Assembly: GCA_016714985.1 (NCBI GenBank)
Contig: JADKBS010000025.1
Location: forward strand, 90,442-154,441
Direction of reading: 5' to 3'
DNA from: Saprospiraceae bacterium
Lineage (GTDB): Bacteria > Bacteroidota > Bacteroidia > Chitinophagales > Saprospiraceae
Length of the DNA stretch: 64,000 nucleotides
Shown: positions 42,221 to 55,575 of the stretch, one piece after another
How positions within the stretch are numbered: position 1 is the first letter of the stretch
How the letters are laid out: every line of letters begins with the position of its first letter
Made by a program: the position numbers and the translations under genes
Notes under the pieces: model-generated
What the model saw: only the letters and a program-made list of their open reading frames with translations
Databases searched by the model: none
Told to the model about the DNA's origin: nothing

Positions 42221-43690
42221 ATGATATTCAAACTTCTTGACGAGAAAAACTCAGCACCTATAATTAAGGTGATAGGTGTAGGCGGTGGTGGCTCCAATGC
42301 AGTCAACCACATGTTCAAACAGGGCATAGTAGGCGTGGACTTCGCCATCTGCAACACCGACCAACAAGCGATGGAGCAAAGCCCTGTACCGACCAAAATT
42401 CAACTAGGCCCTACCCTGACAGAAGGGCGAGGTGCTGGCTCTAAGCCAAATATTGGCAAATTGTCGGCAGAGGAAAGCATTGACGAAGTCAAGACTTACC
42501 TCACCAACAATTGCAAGATGCTTTTCATCACTGCGGGCATGGGCGGTGGCACTGGAACCGGTGCTGCACCTATCATCGCACGGGCGGCGCAAGAAATGGA
42601 CATCCTGACGGTGGGCATCGTCACTTTGCCATTTACTTTTGAAGGAAACAAAAGGGTCTATCAGGGCTTGGAGGGTTTGGATGAACTCAAAAAGTATGTG
42701 GACACCATTATTGTAATATCCAACGACAAGCTGAAGGCCATTCACGGAAACCTAACCATCTCGCAGGCTTTCGGCCAAGCCGACAATATTTTGACGACGG
42801 CAGCCAAGGGCATTGCCGAAATCATCACGGTGCCCGGTTATGTGAACGTGGACTTTGAAGACGTGAACACGGTCATGCGCAACAGTGGCGTTGCCATCAT
42901 GGGAACCGCCATTGCAGATGGCGAAAAGCGTGCAATGATTGCCGTGGACGAGGCATTGAACTCACCGCTGCTTGAAGAGAACAATATCCGTGGCGCACAG
43001 CATATCCTCATCAATATCACTTCTGGCAAGAAGGAAGTGACGATGGAAGAGATTTTCGAGATAACGGAGTTCGTGCAGTCAGAAGCTGGCGATGGCACCA
43101 ACCTCATCTGGGGTAACTGTTTTGATGAAAACCTTGGCGACAAGTTGAGCGTGACCATCATTGCCACGGGCTTTGAGCGCCACCAAGGCAAGGCCTCCAT
43201 TCCCGGTGCCAAGCCTGAGTCCAATGCAAGGCCAGTGAAGGTTTCATTGGACGATGACGACTTTTCTCCAAAAAAAAACTTTTTGAGCACACTTGGTGAA
43301 GATGAGCCACGGGCTGACCGTGCTTCATCCGGCAATACGATTGACTTCCCAGAAGTTACAGAGAAGTTCAATAAGTACAACCGATACTCGCACGAGGAGC
43401 CTTATGTCCGCAATACCCGTGACCGGGAGGAGGAGGAGCGCCAGCACCGCCTCGAAATGGAACGCCGCCGCAAGGAGCGCCTTGCGCAGATTGGTGCAAA
43501 GCCAAAACTGAGCAACCCCCAAGCGGTGAACGAATTGGAGAATGTGCCTGCCTACCTGCGCAAGGGCATCAACCTGGAAGATGTGCCCGGTTCTGACGAA
43601 ATCGCCTATTCCAAATGGACGATTTCAGAAAGCGAGGCTGAGCCTCAGTTCCGGGAGGGTAATTCGTACCTCCACGATAATGTGGATTAA
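42221..43690 (+). CDS. ftsZ: cell division tubulin-like GTPase FtsZ
   Basis: 489 aa. IKVIGVGGGGSNAVNHMF, tubulin signature GGGTGTGAAP, T7 loop region NVDFEDVNTVM. The GTPase core ends near residue 325; a long acidic/basic linker follows. A conserved peptide, NVPAYLRKGINL, is followed by about 45 more residues ending LHDNVD, so the FtsA/ZipA-binding peptide is internal, as in other Bacteroidota. Last dcw gene. Confidence 0.96.
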   Translation: MIFKLLDEKNSAPIIKVIGVGGGGSNAVNHMFKQGIVGVDFAICNTDQQAMEQSPVPTKIQLGPTLTEGRGAGSKPNIGKLSAEESIDEVKTYLTNNCKMLFITAGMGGGTGTGAAPIIARAAQEMDILTVGIVTLPFTFEGNKRVYQGLEGLDELKKYVDTIIVISNDKLKAIHGNLTISQAFGQADNILTTAAKGIAEIITVPGYVNVDFEDVNTVMRNSGVAIMGTAIADGEKRAMIAVDEALNSPLLEENNIRGAQHILINITSGKKEVTMEEIFEITEFVQSEAGDGTNLIWGNCFDENLGDKLSVTIIATGFERHQGKASIPGAKPESNARPVKVSLDDDDFSPKKNFLSTLGEDEPRADRASSGNTIDFPEVTEKFNKYNRYSHEEPYVRNTRDREEEERQHRLEMERRRKERLAQIGAKPKLSNPQAVNELENVPAYLRKGINLEDVPGSDEIAYSKWTISESEAEPQFREGNSYLHDNVD

Positions 43691-43764
43691 CGGCTGACGG
43701 CTTACGGTTGACGATAGACGGTTTTGCACGGCAGCCGTCCACCGCCCACCGTAAGCCGTAAGCC
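43690..43764. repeat. inverted repeat array, TTACGGY / CCGTAAG type
   Basis: Left arm CTGACGGCTTACGGTTGACG...GACGG; right arm CCGTCCACCGCCCACCGTAAGCCGTAAGCCG, partly in 7-bp phase (GTAAGCC twice). It begins at the ftsZ stop codon. Confidence 0.7.
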
Positions 43765-43815
43765 GATTCCAACGTTTTTTATTTTTAGCCATCATAACTT
43801 GCTAATCCAAGTTTT

Positions 43816-43847
43816 GGGCTTGGGCCGTTTGTGCCCAAGCCTTTTTT
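43816..43847 (+). terminator. rho-independent terminator of the dcw cluster
   Basis: GGCTTGGGC ... GCCCAAGCC (9-bp stem) followed by TTTTTT. Confidence 0.88.
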
Positions 43848-43862
43848 GCTTGTAACGCTTAC

Positions 43863-44045
43863 AATGGTTCGTGAGGTTTCAGGTTTCAGATTTCAGGGAA
43901 GGGCCGCTAAATTCAATTTTGCTTATGTTGATTTGCGATAGCGCCTATTCTAAAAATGATAGCCATTTACAATTGAGCACGAAGCCTCCGTGAAATCCCG
44001 AAAAAATCGGGACAGGCTCTGAAACCTAAAACCTTCACGAACCAA
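43863..44045. mobile_element. 183-bp palindromic element, copy 2
   Basis: Begins AATGGTTCGTGAGGTTTCAG and ends CTTCACGAACC(AAT). It is collinear with 6707-6889 over its length, including CGATAGCGCC and TCCCGAAAAAATCGGGA, with scattered substitutions. 44046-44438 holds nothing recognisable apart from the leader of the next gene. Confidence 0.8.
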
Positions 44046-44438
44046 TGTTAAGGGTATTGTTTGTTAAGATTTATTCGGTTGGCATGGTGTTTGCCTTTGT
44101 GGCTCTTGCATAAATTCCCCTGCTTTATTCTCCCTCCTTTTAGCTTCGATTTTCCCGACAGATTGGATTTCTTAGATAGACAAACAAAAACTTGGAAGTG
44201 AACAAATCAACGAGTACACCTGTAAAACTGCCTCCTAGCAATTGCTATATCCTGCATGCCTTGTGCAGTGGATTTGTTGCTATTCCAGTTTCCAAGATTG
44301 GACATTCTACCTCAAGAAAAATTCCCTTCCACTCAGCAGCAATCAAACTAATAACATCCCACTATTTCCTTTAAAACTAATCAGCATCTTTCCCCTTGCT
44401 GAATTTTTTTTAAAAACTGGCACTCAAAACAAAAACTT

Positions 44439-47400
44439 ATGAGGTCCTTCAGATTTACACAAACACTTTTTGCAATCTTGTTGCTCACCTGCATGGCCAC
44501 GCAAAATTCATTTGCGTTCGAACCTGAAGCAAGGCAGGGATTGGCTTCAACGCTTTTCAAACGCTTTGAAGACCAATTCAAGCAGCAAATGGCGATGTTC
44601 ATGCCGCCTACCTGCATTTTGCTAACGAACACCAATTTCGATACCAACCTGACTGGGTGGACGACATCTGGCACGGTAGCTTCCACCACGGATGCATTTG
44701 CTGGGGGAAGGGCCGCTGCGCTTTCATCAAGCTGGGCTACTATGGAACAGACTAGAACAGGTGTCGTGGCAGGTAGGGTCTATACCATGTCGGCATACGC
44801 CAAGCAAACTGGTGCAAACCTGTCGAATGACTGGCTGGTCATAAAGCTCCAGTTCTTGAATTCCAGCAATACGGTCCTAAGCGAGACCATCATTAGCGTT
44901 AAATCCACCGCTTATGCCGAGCACCGTCAAAGTGCCACGGCACCGACGGGTGTAAACTCCATCAAGCTATTGGTAGAAAAGAGTGGCGCTGGTACCCTTA
45001 GGGTTGATGAATTCTGCCTTGAAGAGTTTACACCTGCTATTGGTGATTGCCTATATGTCGGTAACCCGGGCTTTGAAAATGGCACCATTGGCTGGGACGT
45101 TTGGAGTGCAACTGTATCGAACGTGACGGATGTTAATTCTGGCGCAAGCGCAGTGATGCTTGGCAATCCTGAGGGCAGTATTTACCGGAGGATTCCCATC
45201 ACGCCTGGTGAGACCTACGAGTTTTCGGCTTGGTCAAAAGTGGGCAGTGGAACCACTTGGGCAGAAATCTATTTTTATTGGAAAGACGCTAATGGCAATA
45301 ATATCACGAACCCCGTACAACCAATCAACCTGAATTCAACAACCTACCAACGCTATTCCCTAAAGGGAATGGCACCGAGCAATGCCGTTTATATGGAAAT
45401 AGGCGCCTACAAAAGTGCAGGTGGTACGCAGTTCATAGATGATATGTGTGTTAGCAGGTCGGCACCGCTTGGCGGTACCAGCTTTGACCTTGGCTGCGGC
45501 TGTTCGGACAACCTGGTTCCGAATGGCGGCTTTGAGTCCACAACGGCCACCACATTCGGCACGACCTTGGATGGTCGTCCGTCCGTTGCTATCCCAAAAA
45601 ATAACAATACAATAATCTTGCCTTGGGTGGCGGCGATTTCCGGGACAAATATGTTCCTCGTAAACGATGCCACCAACGCCGTCAACAACCCAGAAGGCAG
45701 CAGGTATGTCTATTTGCCAAATAGCGGTGATTGCTTTACTTCGAGCACCGATTTCTCCAATAACCTGTTGATGAAAGACGGTGAAACCTATACGTTTTGT
45801 TTTTACGCAGCTTCAAGGACCCTTGGCATGAACAGCAGTGGAATGCCGAATGGTACGATTCCTACGGTGCAGCATTCAGGAAACATAGCATTGGAGTTCA
45901 ATTTTGTGAGCGGATTTAAGGCTGTAAATGCTTGGGCTGTGCCTGCCAGCGAATCTGCGACCAACCTCAGTTGGACCAAATTCGAATACACGTTTACCTA
46001 CAGCATACTTGACCCAATTTCCAGTTTTACCTTCACAAACACCCGTGCTGAAGCGGGCATGTACCTCGATGCGGTTTCCCTATCGAAAGTGAACTGCCCT
46101 GCTGCCGTGACTTGCAGTAACGGTGGAATCAATTTCGACCGTTGGGGTGGCATCACTGGTACGGCCACTGACAACCTTGTCACCAATCCAAACTACCCCA
46201 ACAACTACAACGAAACGGGCTTCCTTACCAGTTTCCAAGGGCCTTTGAACTATAGCAACGACTACGGTACAAGGGTTTATGGCTATTTGGTGCCTCCTGC
46301 TACTGGCAACTATACTTTCACGGTAACCTCTGGCGATGCTTCCAAGCTCTACCTGAGCACCAACGCAAGTCAGTTTAATGAGACACTGATTGCAGAGGTT
46401 ACCGGATTTACGGGGCAGACAGAGTTCACTAAATTCCCAGCCCAAACTTCCACAACTCGTGCCCTGACTGCTGGACAACCCTATTTTATCGAATTGTTAC
46501 AAAAAGCGGGAAGTGTGAACAGTGACCACTTCCAGGTTTATTGGCAGACGCCCAGCAACAGCACCCGTACCATCATCCCTGGTTCTGCCCTGCGCCCCAT
46601 CTGCACTGTGGAGGTGTGCGACAACGGGCGTGACGATGATTTTGACAACCTCAAGGATTGTGATGACCCTGACTGTGCGAGCACCCTTGCTGCTACTTCC
46701 AGTGTAGTAAACGAAGGTTGTGGTGTTGCCAATGGCAGCATTACCATGACTGCCACAGGCACCAATACCCCGTATAGCTACCGCTGGTCAGACATGGTGG
46801 AAAGCGCCTGGTGGACTTTTGAGGACAACCTAAATGATATTACTGGGAACAGTAGGCACTCCACTGCTGTAATTGGCTATCCAATCTACCACAGCAATTC
46901 AAAACAAGGAAACAAATCACTTTACTTCAACGGTAGCACCGCTGTCCAGTACAGTGTTGCAAGTGGTTTCATGACCTTGGCGGCCAGCAACTTGACCGTA
47001 TCCATGTGGGTAAAACCAGACAACCTGACTGGTTCAAAAATCTTATTTGACGAAGGTGGTACGAATGTTAGTTCAGGTGCTGGATTTGGTATTCGCTTGA
47101 ATGGCTCAGTTTTGGAAGGGCGTGTGAAAAGGTGTTGTGGTACTAATTCATCCTTTATTACCAACGCAGGTAATATGAATTTCCCTAATGACGGAAACTG
47201 GCACCACGTGGCCTTGGTTTATGCTGCAGGCAAGGTGAGGCTTTATCTTGATGGCGTTGGTGGTACAGAAAAGATAGCATCATTTACCAGCATAACTGTC
47301 CACGCTAACAATGGCGGAATCGGTGGTGGAATCGGTGGCTCTGTATTTGGGACAACCTCCGATTATTACAAAGGTAGAATGGACGATGTCCGCTATTTCT

Positions 47401-50400
47401 ACAATACTGCATTGAAAGACAACCAGATAAAGAACCTAGCTGCCAACGACGGTGTCCGTACTGACCTAACTGCAGGAAACTACAATGTGACCGTTACCAC
47501 TGCCTCTGGCTGCTCCATTTCTCAGACAATCACCGTGGCAAGCGGCGGCAATTTTACCGATGGCGGCACCATCACCGGCACAGAGTCTGGTTGTGGCACC
47601 AGCTTCAACCCACAAATTATCGGGACTACGGCTGCGCCAAGCCCTGGTACCGGTACGACGGAATACAAATGGCAATCAAGTACCAATGGTACAACCTGGA
47701 CGGACATCGCTAGCACGAATTCTGCCACTTATGACCCTCCGACCATTTCTGCGACTACCCACTACCGTCGTGCTGCGAGGCTTTTGCCCTGCACGGGTTG
47801 GGTAAATTCCAATGTGGTCATCAAGTCAACAACGGCCAATTTCAGCACGTCTGGTGTGATAGCCGCCGATGAAGCAATGTGCGGTGGTTTCGACCCAGCC
47901 GTGATTGTTGGTACACCGCCTACCAGTGGTGCCGACGTTACGTGGAAAGTTGACCCACCGGTCAGCGGCTCGCTCAATGGTGCGAACTATACCATTACAA
48001 ACGTCAATGGCGAACCCTATTACCTCACGGTCACAGGTGCCAACGTCACGAAGGTGACAGTTAAAGGCGGTACGCCAACTGCCACCTATACGACGCCACC
48101 GTTTACAAACTTAACAGCCCCAATAAACCCCAACAATGGGAAGCCTTATGGCATCAGCCATTTCGATATTTGGGTGAGCGCTGCCGTGAATGGTACAACC
48201 GAATATATATGGCAGCAGAGTGTTAATGGTGGTACCACTTGGGAGGATATTGCATCCTCCAATTCCGCCAGCTACGACCCGCCGTTCATCAACCAAACGA
48301 CTAATTACCGAAGGGGCGCCAGGGTGGCCGAATGCGACAATTCCGTCATGGCCAACCCTTATGAGGTGGAATTCTGCAACTACAATATCAACCTGTTGGT
48401 GGGCGAGACCTTCAACCTGCGTGATTACCTCCATTACAAGGATGGCAGCTATGCCAGCAAGCCAATTGACTGGAGCAAGGTGTTCTTCACCTACACGGCC
48501 GTAGGAGCAAACTCGCCGACCAACCCTGCGGACTGGAACCTGACCAGGTTCAACAGCGGACAGGCGGTGACCTTGTTGCCAACTGATGCTACGAACCCTG
48601 GCAATGCTGGCACCGGAAATTACAGGATTTATGTCTATCGCCAAGGACAATCCACTTTCGATGACCATGCCGAAATCAGGGTGACAACCAGCGGCACCAG
48701 TGATTTGTTGGCGGCCCGATGCACAGGCATCGTTGACAGTTGGAGATTATCCAACAATGTGACGAAGACCGTGGAATTGAACCTGACCGACCCCGGCATC
48801 ATCGTCGGCGACGAGGACAACTGCGGCAGCTTTGACCCGGGCATCATTTCCAGTGTGACGACACCAAGCGGTGGCGCAGGTGGTACTTTGCTGTACCAGT
48901 GGCAGCTAAGTACGAATGGGGGCACCACTTGGACCGATGTTCCTGGTGCAACAGTGGCAACCCTTGACCCCATCACCATCACCTCGACCACGCACTACCG
49001 CAGGGGCGTAAGAAGAAGCACCTGCAGCGGGTTTATCTATTCGAATGCCGTGGTAAAAATGGTGGTATCCATTTTACCAACCCCGGCCTAATAGTCGGTA
49101 GCGAATCGAATTGTAGCTCATTTGACCCTACTCCTATCACCAGTGTCTCATTGCCTAGCGGTGGTGTGGATGGTTCTACTGCCTTTAAATGGCAGAAAAG
49201 CTTTGGATGGTGGTTCACTTGGGATGACATTGCTGGCGCAATAGGCGCAGAACATGACCCAATAACAACGGTAACTGCATCAACGTTGTATCGCAGGCAA
49301 ACAAGAAGGTCACCTTGCGCCGCTTGGATTAATTCCAATACGATCGTCAAAGAAGTCAAAGAAGTGCCCGTTGCCAATATCGCATTTGGCCCAACCACTA
49401 CCAACGGTTTCATTTGTGAAGCAACAAACTACAATTTCCAAGCTGAAGATGCTGGTGCTGGTGCCACCTACGCTTGGAACTTTGGTTCGTATGCTACGCC
49501 TTCGACTGGAACTGGCATTGGCCCAATAACTGTCTGCTTCAATGTTCCCAACAACGTAGCTTCAACGACCATAACGGCTCAGTTGACAGTGACAAAGAAT
49601 GGCTGTTCAACTGTCCTTACGGCCAATTACAATGTAAGGCCACCTTTACTATTACCAGCGTCGTGCCTACCAACCCCAGCTCTTGCTTTAACAACAACGG
49701 TAGAATCACCGTAAACACAAGCGCCCCACTGGAACTACCTTGGAGGGTCCATTAACGGGACAACATGGATACCACAGCCACTGGTCTTTAACAACCTTGG
49801 CCCCGGCAACTACAATATCTGGGTAAGGTACAGTGGCGATGAATGCGAAAGATGGTGGGGCGACCAGATTTTGGAAGAATCGGTCAACCCTAACCCGTAT
49901 TTCACTTATTGGAACACAAATACGAACTGTATTAATCAGATTTTCACTGTACAAGGTGCGGCTGCAAATGGCAGTTCGGTAAGTTGGGATTTTGGGCCAG
50001 GAGCTTCGCCAGCAACAGCTACAGGTCTTGGCCCTCACTCGGTGGTTTACAGCACGGGTGGCGTAAAAACCATGCGCATTTCAGCTACAAGAAATGGCTG
50101 TACTGCCTATGAGGAAAGAAACTTCACGGTCATAGAAAACTACACGGATGCTGGAACGATAGGTTCTGACCAGTCGCTTTGCGCCAATGGCGTTCCTTCA
50201 TCAATGGTTTCCTTGGTACCTCCTTCTGGCGGGTACGGTGGCAGCACCAGCTACCAATGGGAGTTCAGGCAAGAGCTTGGTACTGTTTGGTCAGCGTGGA
50301 CAAACATTTCAGGCGCCTCGGGTGCTTCTTACCAACCTGGCTCTATATCAGTGAACACGGAATACCGTCGCAGGGTGCGCCGTTCATCTTGTGGAAGCTG

Positions 50401-53400
50401 GATTTACTCAAATGTTATCTCCAAGAATGTGACGCAATTGCCTGGGGCAACGGCAGACTTCTTCGACAATGCTTGTCCAGGCTTTACGTTGGTCGGTTAC
50501 GTTGGAACGAACGATTCCAATTTGGACGACCCCATCTTCTCTATTGTTTCACAGCCTTTCAACGGCTACCTTGACATGGATGCAGACGGGGAGTTCTATT
50601 ATTTACCAAACACGACCTTTTGTGGTGGCGACCAGTTCGTTTACCAAGTTTGCAACAACACGACTGGCTGCTGCGCAACGGCTACTGCGTACATTGACAT
50701 GTCGGACAGCGATGCCCCTGTATTGAACAATATCCCTGATGATTTTGAGGTAGCTTGCGATGATGAAATTCCACTTCCGCCTGTGGTGGACGCCTTCGAA
50801 AACTGCGGGAATGTTTGGCTTTCTTTTGACCAAATGGCCACACAGGGGGCTGACTCCTGCTCCATCTACAGCTACTTGCTGACAAGGGTATGGACTGCGA
50901 GCGACTATTGTGGCAACAGCCAGATTGACCAGCAGGTCATCACCATCAAGGATGAAACTGCGCCGGATATTTTCCGAATATATACCTTGCCTAACGGCAA
51001 GCGGATGATTGCGGGCGTGATGGAAAACGTCTCAAACCGCTGGAAGACCATCCGCTTCCCCATCCAGTTCGACACGCCACCCGTGGTAATTGCACAAGTG
51101 ACCACCAATGGCGATGCCGCTGCGGTGACAACAAGGCTTAGGAACGTGGCCACCACCCAGTTCCAACTCAGGGTTCAAGAAGAGGAATCCAACAACCCTG
51201 CCCACGGAAAGGAAAGCGTGGCATGGATAGCCATCGAAAAAGGCGTCAACCCGGGTGAAGTGCCGTTTGAAGTCAATACGAAGTTGATTTCGAGCACGGC
51301 CGTCAACACAGTGTTCAGCCAAGGGTACCCTTCACCCGGCTTTTTGGGACAAATCCAATCGTTCAACGAGTCCAACCCTGCTACGGTTCGCTTAAGTTCC
51401 TTGGGCACGGGTGGTGCAGTCATTTTCTGCCAAGAAGAAACTTCATTGGACGGAGAAATGAACCACGGCTTCGAGACGGTGGGTTACCTTGCCTTCAGTG
51501 GAAGCGGAAACTTGAAGAACATGGAGAACGAGATTTTTGGCGAAGCCAAGAAAATCACGATAAACCATAATCTCCAGACAGTACAGTTGACGCACAAATA
51601 CCAAAACCCAGTAGTGGTCTTTGGTGGTCTAACAATGGCCGACCCGGCTCCTGCTACCATCAGGGTGGTCAATTTGACGCCCACCTCGTTCCAGGTACAT
51701 GTGGACGAATGGGATTACTTGGATGGCATACATGGACAGCAGGAAGTCAGCTATATCGTAGTGGAAGGCAGCTTGCCCTTTGACCAAATCGTGGAGTGCA
51801 GTGCTATCCCAGTAAAGCCAACGCTTGGTGTGGAGATTGCAGCCGTGGACGGTTGTGACATCACAACCCCGCTCGTGATTTCTGATAGCGACTGGCAATT
51901 TGATTGCGAAACAGACACCACCTTGGTGCGTACCTTCTATGTACGGGACGAATGCGGCAACTTTTCGCAGTATAGCCAGACCTTCATCCTGCGTGACACG
52001 ACGCCGCCTACGTTCACCGTGCCGGCTGACATTACCATTACCTGCGATCAAGACAAAAATGACTTGACCATTACCGGTGATGTTACGAATGAAAATGATA
52101 ATTGTGACCTCAGCCTTGATGCTACCTACGAGGATAACCTAAGCTATCAACAGGGTTGTCGGGGATATGTACTGCGTTTTTGGACTTTGGAAGACCACTG
52201 TGGCAACACAGTCACCAAAACACAGCGCATCAACTACATGAGCAGCAACGATACAGATGGTGACGGGGTAGCGGATGACGACGATCTCGACAACGACAAT
52301 GATGGGATACCCAATGGCATTGAGGGCTACACCGATTCAGATGGCGACGGCGTGTCAAACGACCAAGACCTCGATAGCGACAACGATGGCATTACGGACC
52401 TCATTGAGTCAGGCAACCAGGATTCGGATGGCAATGGCCAGGTGGACAATTCCATTACCCTTGGATGGGACAATGACAGCGATGGTTATGCTATCGGCTA
52501 TGACTGCAATGATTATAATCCCAATTACGTGGCCAGTGCGGTTTGCAACACCGTACCAAGTGATGCCGATAACGACGGGGTACTCAACTTTGTCGATTTG
52601 GACAGCGACAACGATGGCATACCTGACATCATCGAAGCTGGCGGCGCTGACAGCAACGGCGACGGACGCCTTGATTACCCAATCCCCGGCGACCCGACTT
52701 CTATGCCAGATAGCGACTCAGATGGCTATGCCAGCGTGTATGACCCAGATGAGGATTCCATACCGGGCAACGATTCTCCAGAGGCAGCACTTGTTGTGTA
52801 CAACGGCGTTGATTACTCAAGTGGGGATCAAACGAGAAACCCTGATAATGACAACGATGGTGTACCTGATTTCTTGGACACTGATTCCGACAATGACGGT
52901 ATTCCAGACATCATCGAAGTGGGTGGCGTTGACCAAAACGGCGACGGTCGGGTTGACATGGGAACTGAGTTTGTGGATGAAAACAATGATGGCTTCCACG
53001 ATAATTTCGCAGCCCTTCCATTGGTCATTACCGAAACGGACGGAACCATTCAGAATGGACGACCAGAGGATACCAACAATGATGGATCGGCATTCGTCAA
53101 AGGGGATGCTGATTTGGATGGCCTTCCCAATTATACGGACTTAGATGTTGACGGCGACGGCATCTATGACCTTGCTGAACTTCACAGACAGGCCCTTGAC
53201 ACCGATAATGATGGTGTTCTGGACGCAATTGTTGACAACAACCAGAACGGTTTCCACGATGCTTTTGAAACAGGAGGCTTGATTACCACTGACTCCGATG
53301 GCGCCAACAATGATGGCCAACCTACCGATGACAGTGACAGTGATTCCAGCCCCTACAATACCATTATGCCTGATGGCAGCTTTGGCGAAACCAACGGCCA

Positions 53401-55393
53401 ACCAGATATAGATGACGATGGCGACGGCGTCCTCAACTTCCTCGACCTTGATTCGGATGGGGACGGGATTCGTGACAATTTCGAAGACCGCAACACGAAC
53501 GGCCTCGTCGAGGATGGTGAGATGAACTTCTTGGACGTTGACACCGACGACGACGATATTCTGGACGGCGTAGAAGATACCAACCAAAACGGTTATTTAG
53601 ATGAGGATGAGACCAGCCCGCTGATGGTGGATACTGACAGCGACCTGCTTACCGACAGCGAAGAAGATTTGAACTTCGACGGTATTGTCAACCCTGGCGA
53701 AAGCAACCCAAGGGATGCATGCGACCCCTATTTGAGCTCAAATTGTGTGGGTGTATCCATTCAAGTAAAGGCTCTGCTTCAAGGCCCAGCCCTTGGCAAT
53801 GGAAGCTCTTCCACACTTATGAAGGATGGCCTTCGCCAAAAGGGTTATGTCCCAACTGCTGAGCCATACAAGTATTTTGAAAAATCTAGGTTGGCCAATG
53901 ACGGTGGCAATGAAATAAGCGACCCGGCATTGTTCGATGTGGAAGGCAACAATGCCATCGTGGACTGGCTGCTGGTAGAGCTTCGCCACGGCAACCGCCC
54001 AGATAGTATCGTGGCAACCCGTTCTGGCTTGCTCCAGCGTGACGGTGACCTTGTTGGCCCGGATGGCGATTCCATCCTGCACTTTGGTTTGGTGCGCAGC
54101 GGAAACTATTTTGTGGCAATTCGCCACCGCAACCACTTGGGCGTGGTGACCGACAACAGTACCATGTTGTCGCCTACACCCCAACTTTTCGACTTCCGCA
54201 ATCCAAGCCTTACCGTAAAAGGCACAGGAACAAGGGTCATGCTTAACAATGGCAAGATGGCGCTTTGGGGAGGCGACTACAACGGCAACCGACAATCGGT
54301 TTACCAAGGCCCCAACAACGACATCCTTCAGCTCTTCTTTGACGTGATGACCAACAGTGACAATACCAGCAACTTGGCCAACTTCATCATGGAAGGCTAC
54401 CTAATGACTGACTTTGACTTGGATGGCAACAGCATCTACCAGGGGCCAGCGAATGACCGTAGCAGCATGCTCGTCCACACCATTCTCACGAATGGCAATA
54501 ATGTGAACAATTTCGCCAACTATATCGTCAGCGACAAACTGCCAGAAACCAATATACCAGTAGCTGCGCCAAGGTGTGGTGACGATAAGACGGTTTCAGC
54601 ATGTGATTTTGACGGTGATGGTACCATCAATGACCTTGACAATGACGACGACAACGATGGGGTCTGGGATTTAGAGGACATGAACCCATACAATGTTTAC
54701 AGCGACAGCGATGCGGATGGTATCGCTGACTACGTAGAAACTGGTGGCGACGGAAGGTACAACCCTTACGAGGATACCAACCCACTTGTACAGGATACCG
54801 ATGGCGACGGCTTGAAGGATGGGCAAGAGGACACCAACAAGAATGGTTACCAAGATGCCAACGAAAGCAACCCGCTCGACCGTTGCAGCCCGAATGCCAA
54901 AACCACGCTTTGCGACTTCGATGGCGACGGCATCATCAATGCATTCGACCTTGACGATGACAATGACGGCGTGGCTGATTTATCGGACGTTGATGATTTC
55001 GACTCAAATAGCGACTCGGATTCGGATGGAATCTCGGACGGTCAGGAAACCGGCAATGACGGCATTTACCACGGTGGCATTGACAGCAACCCATTGAATC
55101 CATGTGACCCGGTGCTATCTACCGCTGGCGGTTGCATTCCTAGTGACAAAGACGGTGACGGCTATTTTGAGAATTTCCCAGCCAGCCACCAGCTTTTTGA
55201 CCAAAATGACGGCAACCCATGTATTCCAAGTTCTTCGGTGCAGGCTTGCCCATGCGAGGACACGGATGGTGATGGCAAAATCGTCATTTGCTCAAATGCA
55301 GGTACTACGGAGCAAAAAACAAGGAGCATTTCATTGTGGCTGTGGCCGCTTTATGCTGCCCAAGGTGGCGTATGTGGTCCTTGCCAGCAATAA
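44439..55393 (+). CDS. giant multidomain surface protein (~3,650 aa, three frameshift sites)
   Basis: Signal peptide MRSFRFTQTLFAILLLTCMATQNSFA. In order (approximate residues): three CBM-like jelly-rolls (50-560; for example NPGFENGTIGWDVW), PA14 domain (570-725, VYGYLVPPATGNYTFTVTSGD), CDNGRDDDFDNLKDCDDPDC motif (about 730), LamG-like domain (785-1010), at least five WQxSTNGGTTWTDI...YRR repeats (1070-1960), cadherin-like region (2030-2090), two H-type-lectin-like repeats (2190-2440), HYR-like domain (about 2520), DxDxDGxxD thrombospondin-3-like calcium repeats (2600-3090 and 3385-3620) flanking a VDWLLVELRHGNRPDSIVATRSGLLQRDGD domain, and a cysteine end CGPCQQ. There is no T9SS tail. Frame is lost near 49058 (A5 for A6), 49654 and 49730, and the domains continue across each. 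A cell-surface adhesin is inferred. Confidence 0.8.
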
Positions 55394-55422
55394 TATACCA
55401 TTAAAACTTGCTTTGCAAAACG

Positions 55423-55460
55423 AAGCCCCGGCAGAAGAAATTCTGTCGGGGCTTTTCTTA
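55423..55460 (+). terminator. rho-independent terminator of the giant gene
   Basis: AAGCCCCGGCAGAA, loop GAAA, TTCTGTCGGGGCTT then TTCTTA: 14-bp stem with one G-T pair. Confidence 0.88.
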
Positions 55461-55575
55461 GTCTAACTCCAAAGTATCCGATGAATTGCTAAGTCAGGTT
55501 GAATAAATAAGTTAGATCGAATGGGTTTGCAAATGCTTGTAAATCAATGCTTTGAAGATTCATCATTTATCATTC

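Noticed and set aside
52275..53144. Met/Thr-rich 289-codon frame inside the giant gene
   Set aside because: Out-of-frame reading of GAT-rich calcium-repeat DNA.
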